Both the position numbers and the translations under genes were made by a program. 64,000 nt of DNA from Treponema sp. (GTDB taxonomy: Bacteria > Spirochaetota > Spirochaetia > Treponematales > Treponemataceae): assembly GCA_017381365.1 (NCBI GenBank), contig JAFOCI010000070.1, positions 1-64,000 on the forward strand. The letters run 5' to 3'. The notes beneath the pieces are model-generated. The model ran no database searches. It had not been told where the DNA came from and worked only from the letters and a program-made list of their open reading frames with translations. Positions within the stretch are counted from its first letter, which is position 1. The number at the start of each line of letters is the position of its first letter. Shown here piece by piece: positions 54,801 through 62,834 of this stretch.

Positions 54801-55478
54801 CCTGGAAACAAATCTTTGAGTGAAATTGCAATGAAACGTCTTCAGGTAATCAGTGATTTTACTGAACTTGGAAGCGGCTTTAAAATTGCAATGAAAGACA
54901 TGGAAATCAGAGGAGCCGGAAATCTGCTTGGCCGTGACCAGAGCGGAAGCGTTTATGCAGTTGGATTTGATATGTATGTGCGGCTTTTAAATGATGCAGT
55001 AAATCATCTTATTTCCCAGGAAGATTACAAGTCCACGACAGAAACTCTTATGGAACTGGAATATACTGGATTTATTCCAGATACATATATTCAGAATCCT
55101 CAGACAAAAATGGAAATCTACAAAAAGATTGCTGCAGTTCAGGTACGGGAAGAGCTGGATGGCGTTGTACTTGAAATTATGGATCGCTTTGGACCTGTGC
55201 CTGATGAAGTTTCAAGTCTTCTGGCTCTTGCAGAAATCCGTATTCTGTGTAAAAAACTTAATGTTGCTTCAATCAAGGAACGTCAGGGAACTGTTTCTGT
55301 TGAGTTTGCAAAGGTTTCTGATATTTCTGTTGATAAAGTTCTTAGGCTTATTTCCGAAGCTGCAGGAACGGTAAAACTTGATCCTTCAAAACCTAATATG
55401 CTTTTCCTGAGTATTGGCAAAATCGGATTGAAAGAAAAAAGTGAATACATAAGGGAAAAACTGGAAAAACTTGCGTAA
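51873..55478 (+). CDS. mfd: Transcription-repair coupling factor
   Basis: 1201 residues from the ATG at 51873 (an upstream in-frame ATG at 51828 would add 15 hydrophobic residues). UvrB-like N-terminal modules (about 1-350), CarD-like RNA-polymerase-interacting domain near 530-600 (ELNPGDYVVHVNYGIGLFKG), RecG-like helicase with Walker A GDVGYGKTE from 688, DEEQRFGVKDKEK and QLRGRVGRS, and the C-terminal TRCF domain. Mfd removes stalled RNA polymerase at lesions and recruits UvrA. Complete. Confidence 0.96.
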   Translation: MNTLLSNLIQKQLHDWDIFSSSVKKIVDSEFEKPFDIFGCQGCLSSFFILEFFEKNKAKWLQNLKYSLSGYSSKAVPGAAGEFTSGASDIVIVVPGEREAGVLKGDLLTVFGDVDVTVIPNWGTLVYRSSAVGSRIFGQRAGAFAKLASKNNDAAKAVDMKPRIFIITQRVMQTPVPPAEYIRSLSFSLQAGQQIDTAKIAEKLVKIGYIRVPRVSMPGEFSLRGEVLDIFLPEEEMATRIVFDFDEIETIKSFSPENQSTLEKLESVLIYPMKEVVWNEELISKLENLLQDPDENELDSEGGPKLPFTEEAKNQRQRILDSLKTSGAAEGEELFYPALWDKEYSVFDYLDKNSTVFIFDYDRQVNAQENFNREFSGMYRKERLLMPVLPPEKISFSFEESESKIHRLLRLKSISKDEDESDEYVIKFPCEPAQSYFGNINFLKEQLEGLQKEKWNVYIFADNENQSLRIAEILKDFTDKNLQTPLKIEGNAVSEGFSIPDIKLKVIQENEIFGRRKYVPKSLQKAKSRVIDTFVELNPGDYVVHVNYGIGLFKGIERVKSLGNERDYIKLEYADEEFVFVPIEQVNLVQRYIGNEGEKPALDRIGSKSWENRKNKVRKAVEDLAEKLIALYSRRKAARGYPFPKDTEWQTAFEAAFPYEDTPDQITVTSEIKKDMEKPVPMDRLLCGDVGYGKTEIAMRAAFKAVMGGRQVAFLAPTTILAEQHYESCMERFQNFPVKIAHMSRFVTPAEQKKILAKLKEGQVDILVGTHRIIQKDVEFKNLGLMIIDEEQRFGVKDKEKLKEMKNNIDCLAMSATPIPRTLHMSLLKIRDMSLLTTPPQIRKPIETVIDAYSEEKIAAAIRKEIERGGQVFFLHNRVESLNETRLKLERLLPEVMIDVAHGQMTSDQLDDIFRRFKMGGFQVLVATTIIENGIDIPNVNTIIIDRADMYGISQLYQLRGRVGRSDRKAYAYMLYPGNKSLSEIAMKRLQVISDFTELGSGFKIAMKDMEIRGAGNLLGRDQSGSVYAVGFDMYVRLLNDAVNHLISQEDYKSTTETLMELEYTGFIPDTYIQNPQTKMEIYKKIAAVQVREELDGVVLEIMDRFGPVPDEVSSLLALAEIRILCKKLNVASIKERQGTVSVEFAKVSDISVDKVLRLISEAAGTVKLDPSKPNMLFLSIGKIGLKEKSEYIREKLEKLA

Positions 55479-55525
55479 TTTATCTGTTGGATTTATAATG
55501 TAACTGTGTTTTAGTTAATAATTTA

Positions 55526-55586
55526 TTGACAAAAGTTATTAATAGGTTATACTAACTTGACAACCTGATTGGAACTGTTGTATTAT
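55526..55586 (+). promoter_or_regulatory. Tandem promoters for rpmF-acpP
   Basis: P1: TTGACA (55526-55531), 16-base spacer, TATACT (55548-55553). P2: TTGACA (55557-55562), 18-base spacer, TATTAT (55581-55586). Both precede the AGTGAGG ribosome-binding region of rpmF. Confidence 0.7.
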
Positions 55587-55634
55587 AAACCACAGTAAAT
55601 CAGATAGTAACTAATTTATAGTGAGGTTTTATAA

Positions 55635-55823
55635 ATGGCAGTACCTAGATCCAAAACATCTAAAGCCGTTACTAAAAGACGTCAGACAATCAATATGAAA
55701 TTGGAAGCACCTCAGCTTGTTGAATGTAATAACTGTGGTAACCTTATTCAGGCTCATAGAGTTTGTCCTAAATGCGGTTTTTATCGTGGACGTCAGGTTT
55801 TAACACCTGAAACAAACGGCTAA
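55635..55823 (+). CDS. rpmF: 50S ribosomal protein L32
   Basis: 62 residues. MAVPRSKTSKAVTKRRQTIN followed by the zinc ribbon CNNCG...CPKCGFYRGRQV is typical; all four cysteines are present, so this is the zinc-binding form. It precedes acpP as in many bacteria, linking ribosome and lipid synthesis. Confidence 0.96.
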   Translation: MAVPRSKTSKAVTKRRQTINMKLEAPQLVECNNCGNLIQAHRVCPKCGFYRGRQVLTPETNG

Positions 55824-55842
55824 TATTTATAGGGAGAAAAAA

Positions 55843-56076
55843 ATGGACGAATTATTCGAAAAAATCCAGAAACTTATTGCTGAAAAATTGGACATTGATG
55901 AATCAAAAGTAACTCTTGACTCATCTTTCCGTGGTGATCTTGGCGCAGACAGCCTTGACACATACGAACTTGTTTACGCTATTGAAGAAGAACTTGGTGT
56001 AAGCATTCCTGATGAAAAAGCAAATGAATTTGAAACAGTTCGTGATGCTTATGATTTCATCAAATCTGCTCAGTAA
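55843..56076 (+). CDS. acpP: Acyl carrier protein
   Basis: 77 residues. Phosphopantetheine attachment Ser37 in GADSLDTYELVYAIEEEL, acidic helix II and the usual IPDEKANEF end. Carries acyl chains in type II fatty acid synthesis. AGGGAG precedes the ATG; a terminator follows. Confidence 0.96.
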   Translation: MDELFEKIQKLIAEKLDIDESKVTLDSSFRGDLGADSLDTYELVYAIEEELGVSIPDEKANEFETVRDAYDFIKSAQ

Positions 56077-56092
56077 TTAAGGTCAGATTAAT

Positions 56093-56130
56093 AAAAAAAC
56101 ACAAGTGTCCAAGCTTGTGTTTTTTTTATT
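56093..56130 (+). terminator. Intrinsic terminator after acpP
   Basis: AAAAAAACACAAG/CTTGTGTTTTTTT stem (56093-56105 with 56114-56126), 8-base loop, T-run. It separates acpP from rnc. Confidence 0.85.
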
Positions 56131-56155
56131 TTAAACAGTTTGGTGTGCAATAAAA

Positions 56156-56875
56156 ATGGAAAAAATTTCAGCAGAACGTAAAAAGCAGTTGCAGGATTTT
56201 TGCAGAAAACTTGATTTAAAAATTAAAAATCTTGAGCTTCTTGATTTAGCATTTCATCACTGTTCCTATTCAAATGAAATGAATGGCGGAAAGTACAATA
56301 ATAACGAACGTCTTGAATTTCTTGGGGATTCTGTGCTAGGGCTTGCCACAGCAGATTTTTTGTACAAGGATATGAGTTCAAACCATGCTGAAGGCGATCT
56401 TGCAAAAATAAAATCTGTCGTCGTTTCAGAAAAATCTCTTGCGCCAGTTGCTCTTAGTTTTGGCATTGATAAGATGCTTGTAATGGGAAGAGGCGAAGAA
56501 ATGAGCGGAGGCCGTACAAAACCTGCAATTCTTGCTGATTGTATGGAAGCTGTGATTGGTGCTTATTATCTTGATGCAGGTTTTTCGCCTTGTGAAAAAT
56601 TTATTCTTGATTTTATTGTTCCAGAAATACGCAAAGTTCAGGAAACCGGAGGAAAGAATTTTAAATCTTTGCTTCAGGAATTATATCAGAAGAAAGAAAA
56701 ATCATGTCCTGTATACGAATTAATATCCAAAACAGGTCCAGATCATAATCAGGTTTTTAATGTTGCTGTAAAGCTGGGAAAAGTTACATATGGACCAGCC
56801 TCTGGAAAGTCAAAAAAAGAGGCTGAACAGAAAGCTGCTGAAATGGCTTACAATTGTTTAAAATCTGCTGATTAA
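56156..56875 (+). CDS. rnc: Ribonuclease III
   Basis: 239 residues. Catalytic signature NERLEFLGDSVLGL (residues 50-63), second acidic site in ADCMEAVIGAYYLD, and a C-terminal double-stranded-RNA-binding domain (about 165-237; PVYELISKTGPDHNQVFNVA, KSKKEAEQKAAEMAYNCL). Processes rRNA precursors and structured mRNA. Confidence 0.95.
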   Translation: MEKISAERKKQLQDFCRKLDLKIKNLELLDLAFHHCSYSNEMNGGKYNNNERLEFLGDSVLGLATADFLYKDMSSNHAEGDLAKIKSVVVSEKSLAPVALSFGIDKMLVMGRGEEMSGGRTKPAILADCMEAVIGAYYLDAGFSPCEKFILDFIVPEIRKVQETGGKNFKSLLQELYQKKEKSCPVYELISKTGPDHNQVFNVAVKLGKVTYGPASGKSKKEAEQKAAEMAYNCLKSAD

Positions 56876-56906
56876 ATTCTATGACATTTTAATATGATTC
56901 ACAAAT

Positions 56907-56955
56907 AAAAAAAAGCATGCAAATGCGATTATAAACATCATCTGCATACTTTTAT
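56907..56955. terminator. Terminator between rnc and the broken permease
   Basis: AAAAGCATGCA (56911-56921) pairs with TGCATACTTTT (56943-56953) with one mismatch; A-run left, T-run right, so it may serve both convergent transcripts. Confidence 0.65.
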
Positions 56956-56966
56956 TAAACCAGTAT

Positions 56967-58208
56967 CTAAAGAATCATAATAACAATTTTTGCTACAAGT
57001 ACGATTGATACAAGGGCAAATGGATAAGTTGCAGCGTAAGCGGCAGAAACTTCGTCAGTACCAGCAGTAGCAATTAATGTACCAAGTGCTGGAGTAGAAG
57101 TCATACCACCAGTAATAGAACCAAGATTGTTCAAAATACTGAGCTTGAATACATAGCGGGCAATAACATAGCCAACAATCATTGGAACAGTTGTCATGAT
57201 TGCGCCGTAGATGAAGTATGTCCAGCGGAACTTTTCAATAAAGTTTACGCCACCAGGAACACCAGCACCGATAAGGAACAACACAAGTCCAAGTTAGCGC
57301 ATAAAGTTCAAAGTTTCTTTCTTGAGACGACAGTCAAAGTTTCCGAGATGTGCAAAGTGACCAACAATAAGACCACCAATCAGACATCCACCAGAGTTAC
57401 CAAGAGAGAAGTTGATTACAGGAATTTTGATTGCACCAATCAAGCATCCAAGAGCAACAGCAAGGAAGAATGCAAAAAATCCGAAAGGATCTACCTGAAT
57501 AAGCTTTCCTTTAGGTTCTGGAATCTGAATCTGGTTTGCAGCCTGGAAATTAGCAAGTTCTTCCTGCATGTTTACTTTGAGAATCTTTGGAACAAGCTGA
57601 ACAAAAAGAACAACACCAAGTACACCGAATGTGTACGCAATTCCATAACCAGCAGTTACATCAGCTTCGAGAGTAGAAATGTTTCCTGCAAGTTTAGCGG
57701 CTTCATCAAGAGCAACGGCAACTTCTTTACCAGCAGAAAAACCTGGAGTAGAAGTAAGTCCACCTGTAAGAAGTCCAACAGCCATTGACGATGACATATT
57801 TTTATCCAGAATAGTGAAGATAACTGCTGTAAGACCACCAAGAGCGATTACAACAAATCCAATCACAATATAAGCAAGAGTGCTTTTGTTGAATGAACGG
57901 AAAAACTTAGGTCCCGCAATCAAACCGACTGCAGTAACAAAAAGGGCAGTACCAATATTAGAAACAATACCGAAGTTTCCTTTGATTTTACCATCAAAAA
58001 GTGTGATTACCTTTTCTCCAATGTTAAAACTAGGAACGAAGTGTGTGAACACACCATAGAGAAGAGCTACCAGCAGAACGCCTGCTGTTCCCAATTCAAT
58101 TCCCTTTACCTTGATAGCACCAACAAGGTAACCGATTGTGCCAATGGCAAATACGATAAAGATAAATGACAGGGCTGATGAACATACACCTGCTAAATAT
58201 GCAGTCAT
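56967..58208 (-). pseudogene. AspT/YidE-type permease split by an in-frame TAA
   Basis: One frame interrupted by TAA at 57294-57296. Part 1 (304 residues) has about eight membrane spans and GLLTGGLTSTPGFSAGKE; part 2 (from MLFLIGAGVPGG, 105 residues) has GSITGGMTSTPALGTLIATA. The duplicated GGxTSTP boxes are the mark of the AspT/YidE/YbjL transporter duplication. At the break the text reads NFMR-stop-LGLVLFLIGAG, where relatives have R-E-L/F-G-L, so one GAA to TAA change explains it. No central TrkA-C domain is present. Substrate unknown; relatives exchange small carboxylates or amino acids. Confidence 0.82.
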
Positions 58209-58310
58209 AATCGACCTCTTTTAAAGTAATTAAAGTTTAGTAAATTATATTATTCTGCGCATTTTTAAGCAATAAGTTGAAAATAATTGAAAAGAATATA
58301 TTTTTTCGCA

Positions 58311-58350
58311 AAAAAAAACGGACTACAAAAATGAAATGTAGTCCGTTTTT
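58311..58350 (-). terminator. Terminator of the fumarate-reductase operon
   Basis: Perfect 14-bp stem AAAAACGGACTACA/TGTAGTCCGTTTTT (58314-58327 with 58337-58350) followed on the minus strand by T residues. Confidence 0.9.
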
Positions 58351-58368
58351 AATGTCAACTAAGACTTA

Positions 58369-60015
58369 TTATTTAGAAGCACCAGGAATTGCTTTTCCTT
58401 CAAATTCAGGATTTCCGTGGTAATATGTTGGAAGAACCTTTGGTGAAACAACATCACCCTTGATTCCAGCCTTATCACGTTCAGCTTCGAAATCCTTTAC
58501 ATGCTTAAGTGTAAGCTTGTTTGTATCTGTAAGGCTGATGTTTTTGAACATCTTACCAGCTTCGATACCAGCTTCACGACCGAATACAACAACGTCCAGA
58601 AGTGAGTTACCCATAAGACGGTTTGTACCGTGTACACCACCAGAAGCTTCACCTGCAACAAGAAGGTTAGCAACATCTGAGTGACATGTAGCGTTAATTT
58701 CAACACCACCATTCTGATAGTGGAGTGTTGGGTAAACAAGGATTGGTTCCTTACGGATATCAATACCGTATTTAATGAACATGTTGTACATAGCAGGGAT
58801 TGATTTAAGGATTGTTCCTTCTCCGTGAATCATTTCGATCATTGGAGTGTCAAGCCATACAGCTGTCTGAACACCATTTTCAACACCACGACCTTCACGA
58901 ACCTCACGGATAATACCAGAAGCGTTTACGTCACGTGTTTCAAGTGGGTGAATGTATACTTCACCGTTTTTATTGATGAGCTTAGCACCCAAAGAACGAA
59001 CTTTTTCTGTTACAAGTTTACCAAGAATCTGGCTTGGGTAAGCAGCACCAGTTGGGTGATACTGCAAAGAATCCTGATATAACAATTTAGCACCAGCACG
59101 GTAAGCCATAACAAGACCGTCGGCTGTAGCACCATAGTGGTTAGATGTTGGAAATCCCTGATAGTGCATACGTCCAGCCCCGCCAGTAGCGATGATTACA
59201 ACCTTTGCCTTAGCAATACGGAGTTCACCTGTTTCTACGTTCATAAGAACGGCACCACAAGCTTCACCCTTGTCATTTTTAATGATTTCAACAGCAGCTG
59301 TAAAGTCAACAACTGTAATCTGGTCTGGGCGGTTAAGAACTTCATCACGAAGAGTACGCATGATTTCAGCACCAGAGTAGTCTTTACAAGCGTGCATACG
59401 CTTACGGCTTGTTCCGCCACCATGTGTTGTAACCATTGTACCATCTTCCATCTTGTCGAATTCAACGCCAAGGTCATTCAACCATTTGATTACAGATGGA
59501 GCTTTATTTACCAATGTGTAAACAAGTTCTGGCTTACCGTCAAAGTGTCCGCCACCATAACAGTCAAGATAGTGCTGAGCAGGTGAGTCATTTGGCTTAT
59601 CAGCAGCCTGGATACCACCTTCAGCCATCATTGTGTTAGCGTCACCTGGACGAAGTTTTGTTGCAATAAGAACCTTTGCACCAGCTTCGCTTGCCATAAT
59701 AGCAGCAGAACAACCAGCACCACCGGCACCAATTACCAAAACGTCAGTTTCATAGTCAATGTGAGCAAGGTCAATCTGTTCTGGTTCATATCTAGGTTTA
59801 GCCTGAAGCATTTCAACCAGTTCCACAGGAGCTTTCTGTCCTTTGTTTGGACCAATCTTCAATTCAGCGAACTGTTCCTTAATGCGGTCTGGATGGAACT
59901 TCAAAAGAAGATCATCTTTTTCATCAGCTGTAAGGCGAACATGTTCAAATTTAAGGTTTTCTTCACGTTTTGCAGCTACAATTTTTGCAGCTTCGTCTAA
60001 TTCATTTCCGTACAT
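58369..60015 (-). CDS. Fumarate reductase/succinate dehydrogenase-type flavoprotein
   Basis: 548 residues from the ATG at 60015 (AGGGG 6-10 bases upstream). An 85-residue N-terminal extension (HPDRIKEQFAELKIGPNKGQ) precedes the FAD domain: VLVIGAGGAGCSAAIMASEA (GAGGAG at 96-101), DSLQYHPTG, and the active-site HYQNGG and GTNRLMGNSLLD. The His that binds FAD covalently in membrane enzymes is Asn127 here (DANTMMAEGG), as in soluble fumarate reductases and aspartate oxidase, so FAD should be non-covalent. No membrane anchor gene is present. Probable role: fumarate to succinate in the cytoplasm, with electrons from the Fe-S subunit just upstream. Confidence 0.85.
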   Translation of the reverse strand: MYGNELDEAAKIVAAKREENLKFEHVRLTADEKDDLLLKFHPDRIKEQFAELKIGPNKGQKAPVELVEMLQAKPRYEPEQIDLAHIDYETDVLVIGAGGAGCSAAIMASEAGAKVLIATKLRPGDANTMMAEGGIQAADKPNDSPAQHYLDCYGGGHFDGKPELVYTLVNKAPSVIKWLNDLGVEFDKMEDGTMVTTHGGGTSRKRMHACKDYSGAEIMRTLRDEVLNRPDQITVVDFTAAVEIIKNDKGEACGAVLMNVETGELRIAKAKVVIIATGGAGRMHYQGFPTSNHYGATADGLVMAYRAGAKLLYQDSLQYHPTGAAYPSQILGKLVTEKVRSLGAKLINKNGEVYIHPLETRDVNASGIIREVREGRGVENGVQTAVWLDTPMIEMIHGEGTILKSIPAMYNMFIKYGIDIRKEPILVYPTLHYQNGGVEINATCHSDVANLLVAGEASGGVHGTNRLMGNSLLDVVVFGREAGIEAGKMFKNISLTDTNKLTLKHVKDFEAERDKAGIKGDVVSPKVLPTYYHGNPEFEGKAIPGASK

Positions 60016-60018
60016 ATA

Positions 60019-60118
60019 TTCCCCTAGCACCATGGACGGCGCGTCAGTAGTTTTACAAAAATTTCTGCGAGTTTCGTCAGAAACTCCCTAATCAAAAATT
60101 ACAGGGATGCAATTTTGA
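60019..60118. repeat. Structured spacer between Fe-S and flavoprotein genes
   Basis: No ORF. It holds a perfect hairpin GAGTTTC-gtca-GAAACTC (60069-60086) and the inverted pair AATCAAAA/TTTTGATT (about 60091-60119), then GC-rich GGACGGCGCGTC. Such a structured insert inside an operon is unlike the tight spacing upstream and suggests a repetitive element. Confidence 0.45.
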
Positions 60119-60808
60119 TTACTTTTCAATATTACGAGTATTATAGAGATTTTTGATTTCAGCTTTATCACCTGAAGAAAGTTTAATCATCTTCTGGATA
60201 GCTTCTTCACATTTACCTTCATCAATTTCAGCAACACGGTCAATAAGGTGCTGTGTCTGTGGCTGAATGTATTTTCCGTTCAAACGGCGGGCAAGTTCTG
60301 CAACCTGTGGATGGCTGATTCCGGCAGGACAGCGTGATGAACAACATCCACACATAATACAGTCGAATGAAGTATCAGCACATGCCTTGAAATCACCTCT
60401 CTGAGCGTAAGCAATGTACTGCATTGTCTTCAAAGACTGAGGACAAGCGCGTGTACAAGCATTACATCCGATACAAGAGTAGATTTCCGGGTAAAGCTGC
60501 ATCATAACAGCCTGTTCAGGTTTAATCTTGTTAATGTCGTAAGTCTGTTTTACAAGAGGGAAGAATGGAAGTGTTGCGATGTACATTCCTTCCTGTACTT
60601 TCTGTGAACATGCAAGACAAGTCTTAAGCTGGTTTTCACCCTTAATACGATAGATTGTAGCACAAGCTCCACAGAAGCCGTTACGACAACCACAACCACG
60701 CTTAAGCTGGTAACCAGCATATTCCATAGCATTCATGATTGTAAGTTCTGCTGGTACATCGTATTTTTTACCAAACAGATATATTGTAGCCATTTCTTTA
60801 TCTGCCAT
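60119..60808 (-). CDS. Fumarate reductase-type iron-sulfur subunit
   Basis: 229 residues. [2Fe-2S] domain with Cys41, Cys46, Cys49 and Cys64 (CRNGFCGAC...KTC), then two [4Fe-4S] sets: CIGCNACTRACP (112-122) and CIMCGCCSSRCP (150-160). Family members carry electrons to the flavoprotein. The order of clusters differs slightly from E. coli FrdB (2Fe, 4Fe, 3Fe): the last set has four Cys, so a [4Fe-4S] rather than [3Fe-4S] centre is expected, fitting an enzyme that does not use quinol. Starts after a GC-rich repeat; AGGAG precedes the ATG. Confidence 0.86.
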   Translation of the reverse strand: MADKEMATIYLFGKKYDVPAELTIMNAMEYAGYQLKRGCGCRNGFCGACATIYRIKGENQLKTCLACSQKVQEGMYIATLPFFPLVKQTYDINKIKPEQAVMMQLYPEIYSCIGCNACTRACPQSLKTMQYIAYAQRGDFKACADTSFDCIMCGCCSSRCPAGISHPQVAELARRLNGKYIQPQTQHLIDRVAEIDEGKCEEAIQKMIKLSSGDKAEIKNLYNTRNIEK

Positions 60809-60821
60809 TTTATTCTCCTAC

Positions 60822-60920
60822 AAAAGGGGCGTCTGCCCCTCGCTTCAAACCTCCGGTTTTCCGCTACCCCCTCTCCTAAGGGTTCCACCCTTAAAATCCC
60901 GGGCAGCGGCTTCCAGAAGT
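60822..60920. repeat. GC-rich hairpin repeat upstream of the Fe-S subunit (copy 3)
   Basis: On the minus strand it reads AAGGGT-gga-ACCCTT, then GGGGGTAGCGG..., then GGGGC-agac-GCCCC followed by TTTT, just before the AGGAG of the next gene. The GGGG-TAG...GAGGGG...CCCCTTTTG layout matches copy 1 at 24924-25020, in the same orientation to the downstream gene. Confidence 0.6.
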
Positions 60921-60928
60921 CAATTAGA

Positions 60929-61759
60929 TTAATATTCTGGAGGAAGTTCTCCAAGCTGGTTAAAGCTGAATACTGGACCGTCTTTGCAGACGAATTTGTC
61001 ACCGATGTTACAGCGGCCACATTTTCCAATACCACACTTCATGCGCATTTCCATAGTTGTGAAAATCTGTTCATCCTTAAAGCCAAGGTCCTTCAAGATT
61101 TTCAAAGACATATGAATAAGGATTGGAGGTCCACACATGATTACTGTCATACCAGCATCTGGTTTAAGTTCAGTAATGAATGGAGGAACGAATCCTACAT
61201 GACCATTCCAGCCTTCTTCTGCACGGTCGATTGTAATGTCGATTGAACAGTTTGGCTGTTTCATCCATGAATTCTGCATTTCATCAAGACGAACAAGGTC
61301 AGCCTTAGAGCGGGCACCATAGATAACCTGGATTTTACCGTAATTTTCACGGTGATCCATCATGTAATTTACTACAGAGTGAACTGGAGCAATACCAATA
61401 CCTCCGGCAATTACAAGAATATCTTTACCTTTAAGGGCACCTTCTACAGGGAATCCGTTTCCAACAGGTCCGCGAAGACAGATCTGCTGGCCAACTTCTG
61501 CGTTGTGCAACCACTGAGTTACAACACCACATTTTTTAATTGAAAATTCCATGTGAGTTTCAAGAGTAGGTGAAGAAGTAATAGAAATCATTGATTCACC
61601 AACGCCTGGTACGATGAGCATTGCACACTGACCAGGAATGTGGTTGAACAACTTCTTTCCATCAAGACCAACTACGCTGAAAGTCTTAACATCAGGAGTT
61701 TCCTGTTTAATATCAATAATTTTTCCTACATAAGGAATAAAGCTTTCGTTGTTTTCCAT
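60929..61759 (-). CDS. FAD/NAD(P)-binding electron-transfer subunit (FlxA/AsrB-like)
   Basis: 276 residues. Ferredoxin-NADP reductase fold: FAD domain with the RxxS-like MISITSSPT, NAD domain with VIAGGIGIAPVHSVV and MCGPPILIHMSL, and a C-terminal [2Fe-2S] site (Cys242, Cys247, Cys250, Cys258 in CGIGKCGRC...C). This is the FlxA, AsrB and hydrogenase-gamma group, which takes electrons from NADH. In operon order it follows two 4Fe-4S subunits and an MvhD-like protein, as in flxABCD clusters. Confidence 0.85.
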   Translation of the reverse strand: MENNESFIPYVGKIIDIKQETPDVKTFSVVGLDGKKLFNHIPGQCAMLIVPGVGESMISITSSPTLETHMEFSIKKCGVVTQWLHNAEVGQQICLRGPVGNGFPVEGALKGKDILVIAGGIGIAPVHSVVNYMMDHRENYGKIQVIYGARSKADLVRLDEMQNSWMKQPNCSIDITIDRAEEGWNGHVGFVPPFITELKPDAGMTVIMCGPPILIHMSLKILKDLGFKDEQIFTTMEMRMKCGIGKCGRCNIGDKFVCKDGPVFSFNQLGELPPEY

Positions 61760-61775
61760 CGTTTTCTCCTATTCC

Positions 61776-62834
61776 TTAGATATCTTCAGATTCAGAAATT
61801 GCTTTAAGAACCTTAACTGCATTCATGTTCACAGGACAGCTTTCAAGACAGCGGCCGCATCCAACACAGGAAAACAAACCTTTGTGAGCCATTGGATAGT
61901 AAACAAGCTTGTGCATAAAGCGCTGACGGCTTCTTTCTTTCTGAGTGTGACGTGGGTTTTCCGCAGCCATCTGTGTAAAGTCGTTGTACATACAAGAGTC
62001 CCAGCAGCGAATCTGACGGATTCCCTTACCAGTATTGAAGTCACGAACGTCAAAACACATACATGTAGGACAAACGTAAGTACAAGTACCACAACCTACA
62101 CATGGTTCCGCAGCCTTATCCCAAACTTTTGAATTGAAAATCTTCATCATCTGTTCAGGCTTTACATCGCCAACCTTTGAAAGGTCAAGGTGTGCAAATG
62201 GAAGAGCTTCAACCTTTGCAGAAATATCTTTTTTGCAAGCTTCAACAGCTTTGTCGTCACCGTCTGCAAGAACTGACTTAGCCTTGTCAAGGAAAGCCTT
62301 ACCTTTGTCTGTGTTTGCAGCAAAATAGTAAGTACCATCTTTGAGCCAGCAGCTTACGTCTCCTGCAGAACCGTTCTTTGAAGAAGAAAGACTTGCGTCA
62401 ATTCCGTATGTAGAACAGAAACAAGTTTTTTCTGGATCGTTACAAGCAAGAACGATAACAGTACCGTGATCACGGCGATTTTTGTAGTAAGAGTCAACAG
62501 GTGTCATATTGAGATAAACATCATCAATACAAGCAAAACCAACAGCATCACATGCGCGAACACCAAAGATTACAAAATCTTCAACGTCTTTGCGTGGATC
62601 TGTAACAGTAATTTCTTTTCCATTCATTTCATAAGAAACCATGTGTTCTGTTTTTGGAAAGAAAAAATCCTTTGCAGAACGTACAGTCTTAAGATTAGAA
62701 GAAAGTTTTACGCCATTTTCCCATTTCTTAAAATCAGCTTTTCCAGCTGTATTATCAACAGGAAGGTACAATGGCTGCTTTTCACCAATAAGGGCGAACA
62801 ATGAATCAATTTTATCAGCAGAAATACTAAGCAT
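61776..62834 (-). CDS. 4Fe-4S dicluster electron-transfer subunit (FlxB/AsrA-like)
   Basis: 352 residues. N-terminal domain with VIFGVRACDAVGFACIDDVY and CFCSTYGI, then two ferredoxin-type sets: CVGCGTCTYVCPTCMCFD (about 245-262) and CVGCGRCLESCPVN (about 327-340). The pattern is that of AsrA, hydrogenase beta-type and FlxB subunits. ATG overlaps the stop of the upstream gene (TAATG), showing coupling. Electron carrier between NADH site and partner enzyme. Confidence 0.82.
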   Translation of the reverse strand: MLSISADKIDSLFALIGEKQPLYLPVDNTAGKADFKKWENGVKLSSNLKTVRSAKDFFFPKTEHMVSYEMNGKEITVTDPRKDVEDFVIFGVRACDAVGFACIDDVYLNMTPVDSYYKNRRDHGTVIVLACNDPEKTCFCSTYGIDASLSSSKNGSAGDVSCWLKDGTYYFAANTDKGKAFLDKAKSVLADGDDKAVEACKKDISAKVEALPFAHLDLSKVGDVKPEQMMKIFNSKVWDKAAEPCVGCGTCTYVCPTCMCFDVRDFNTGKGIRQIRCWDSCMYNDFTQMAAENPRHTQKERSRQRFMHKLVYYPMAHKGLFSCVGCGRCLESCPVNMNAVKVLKAISESEDI

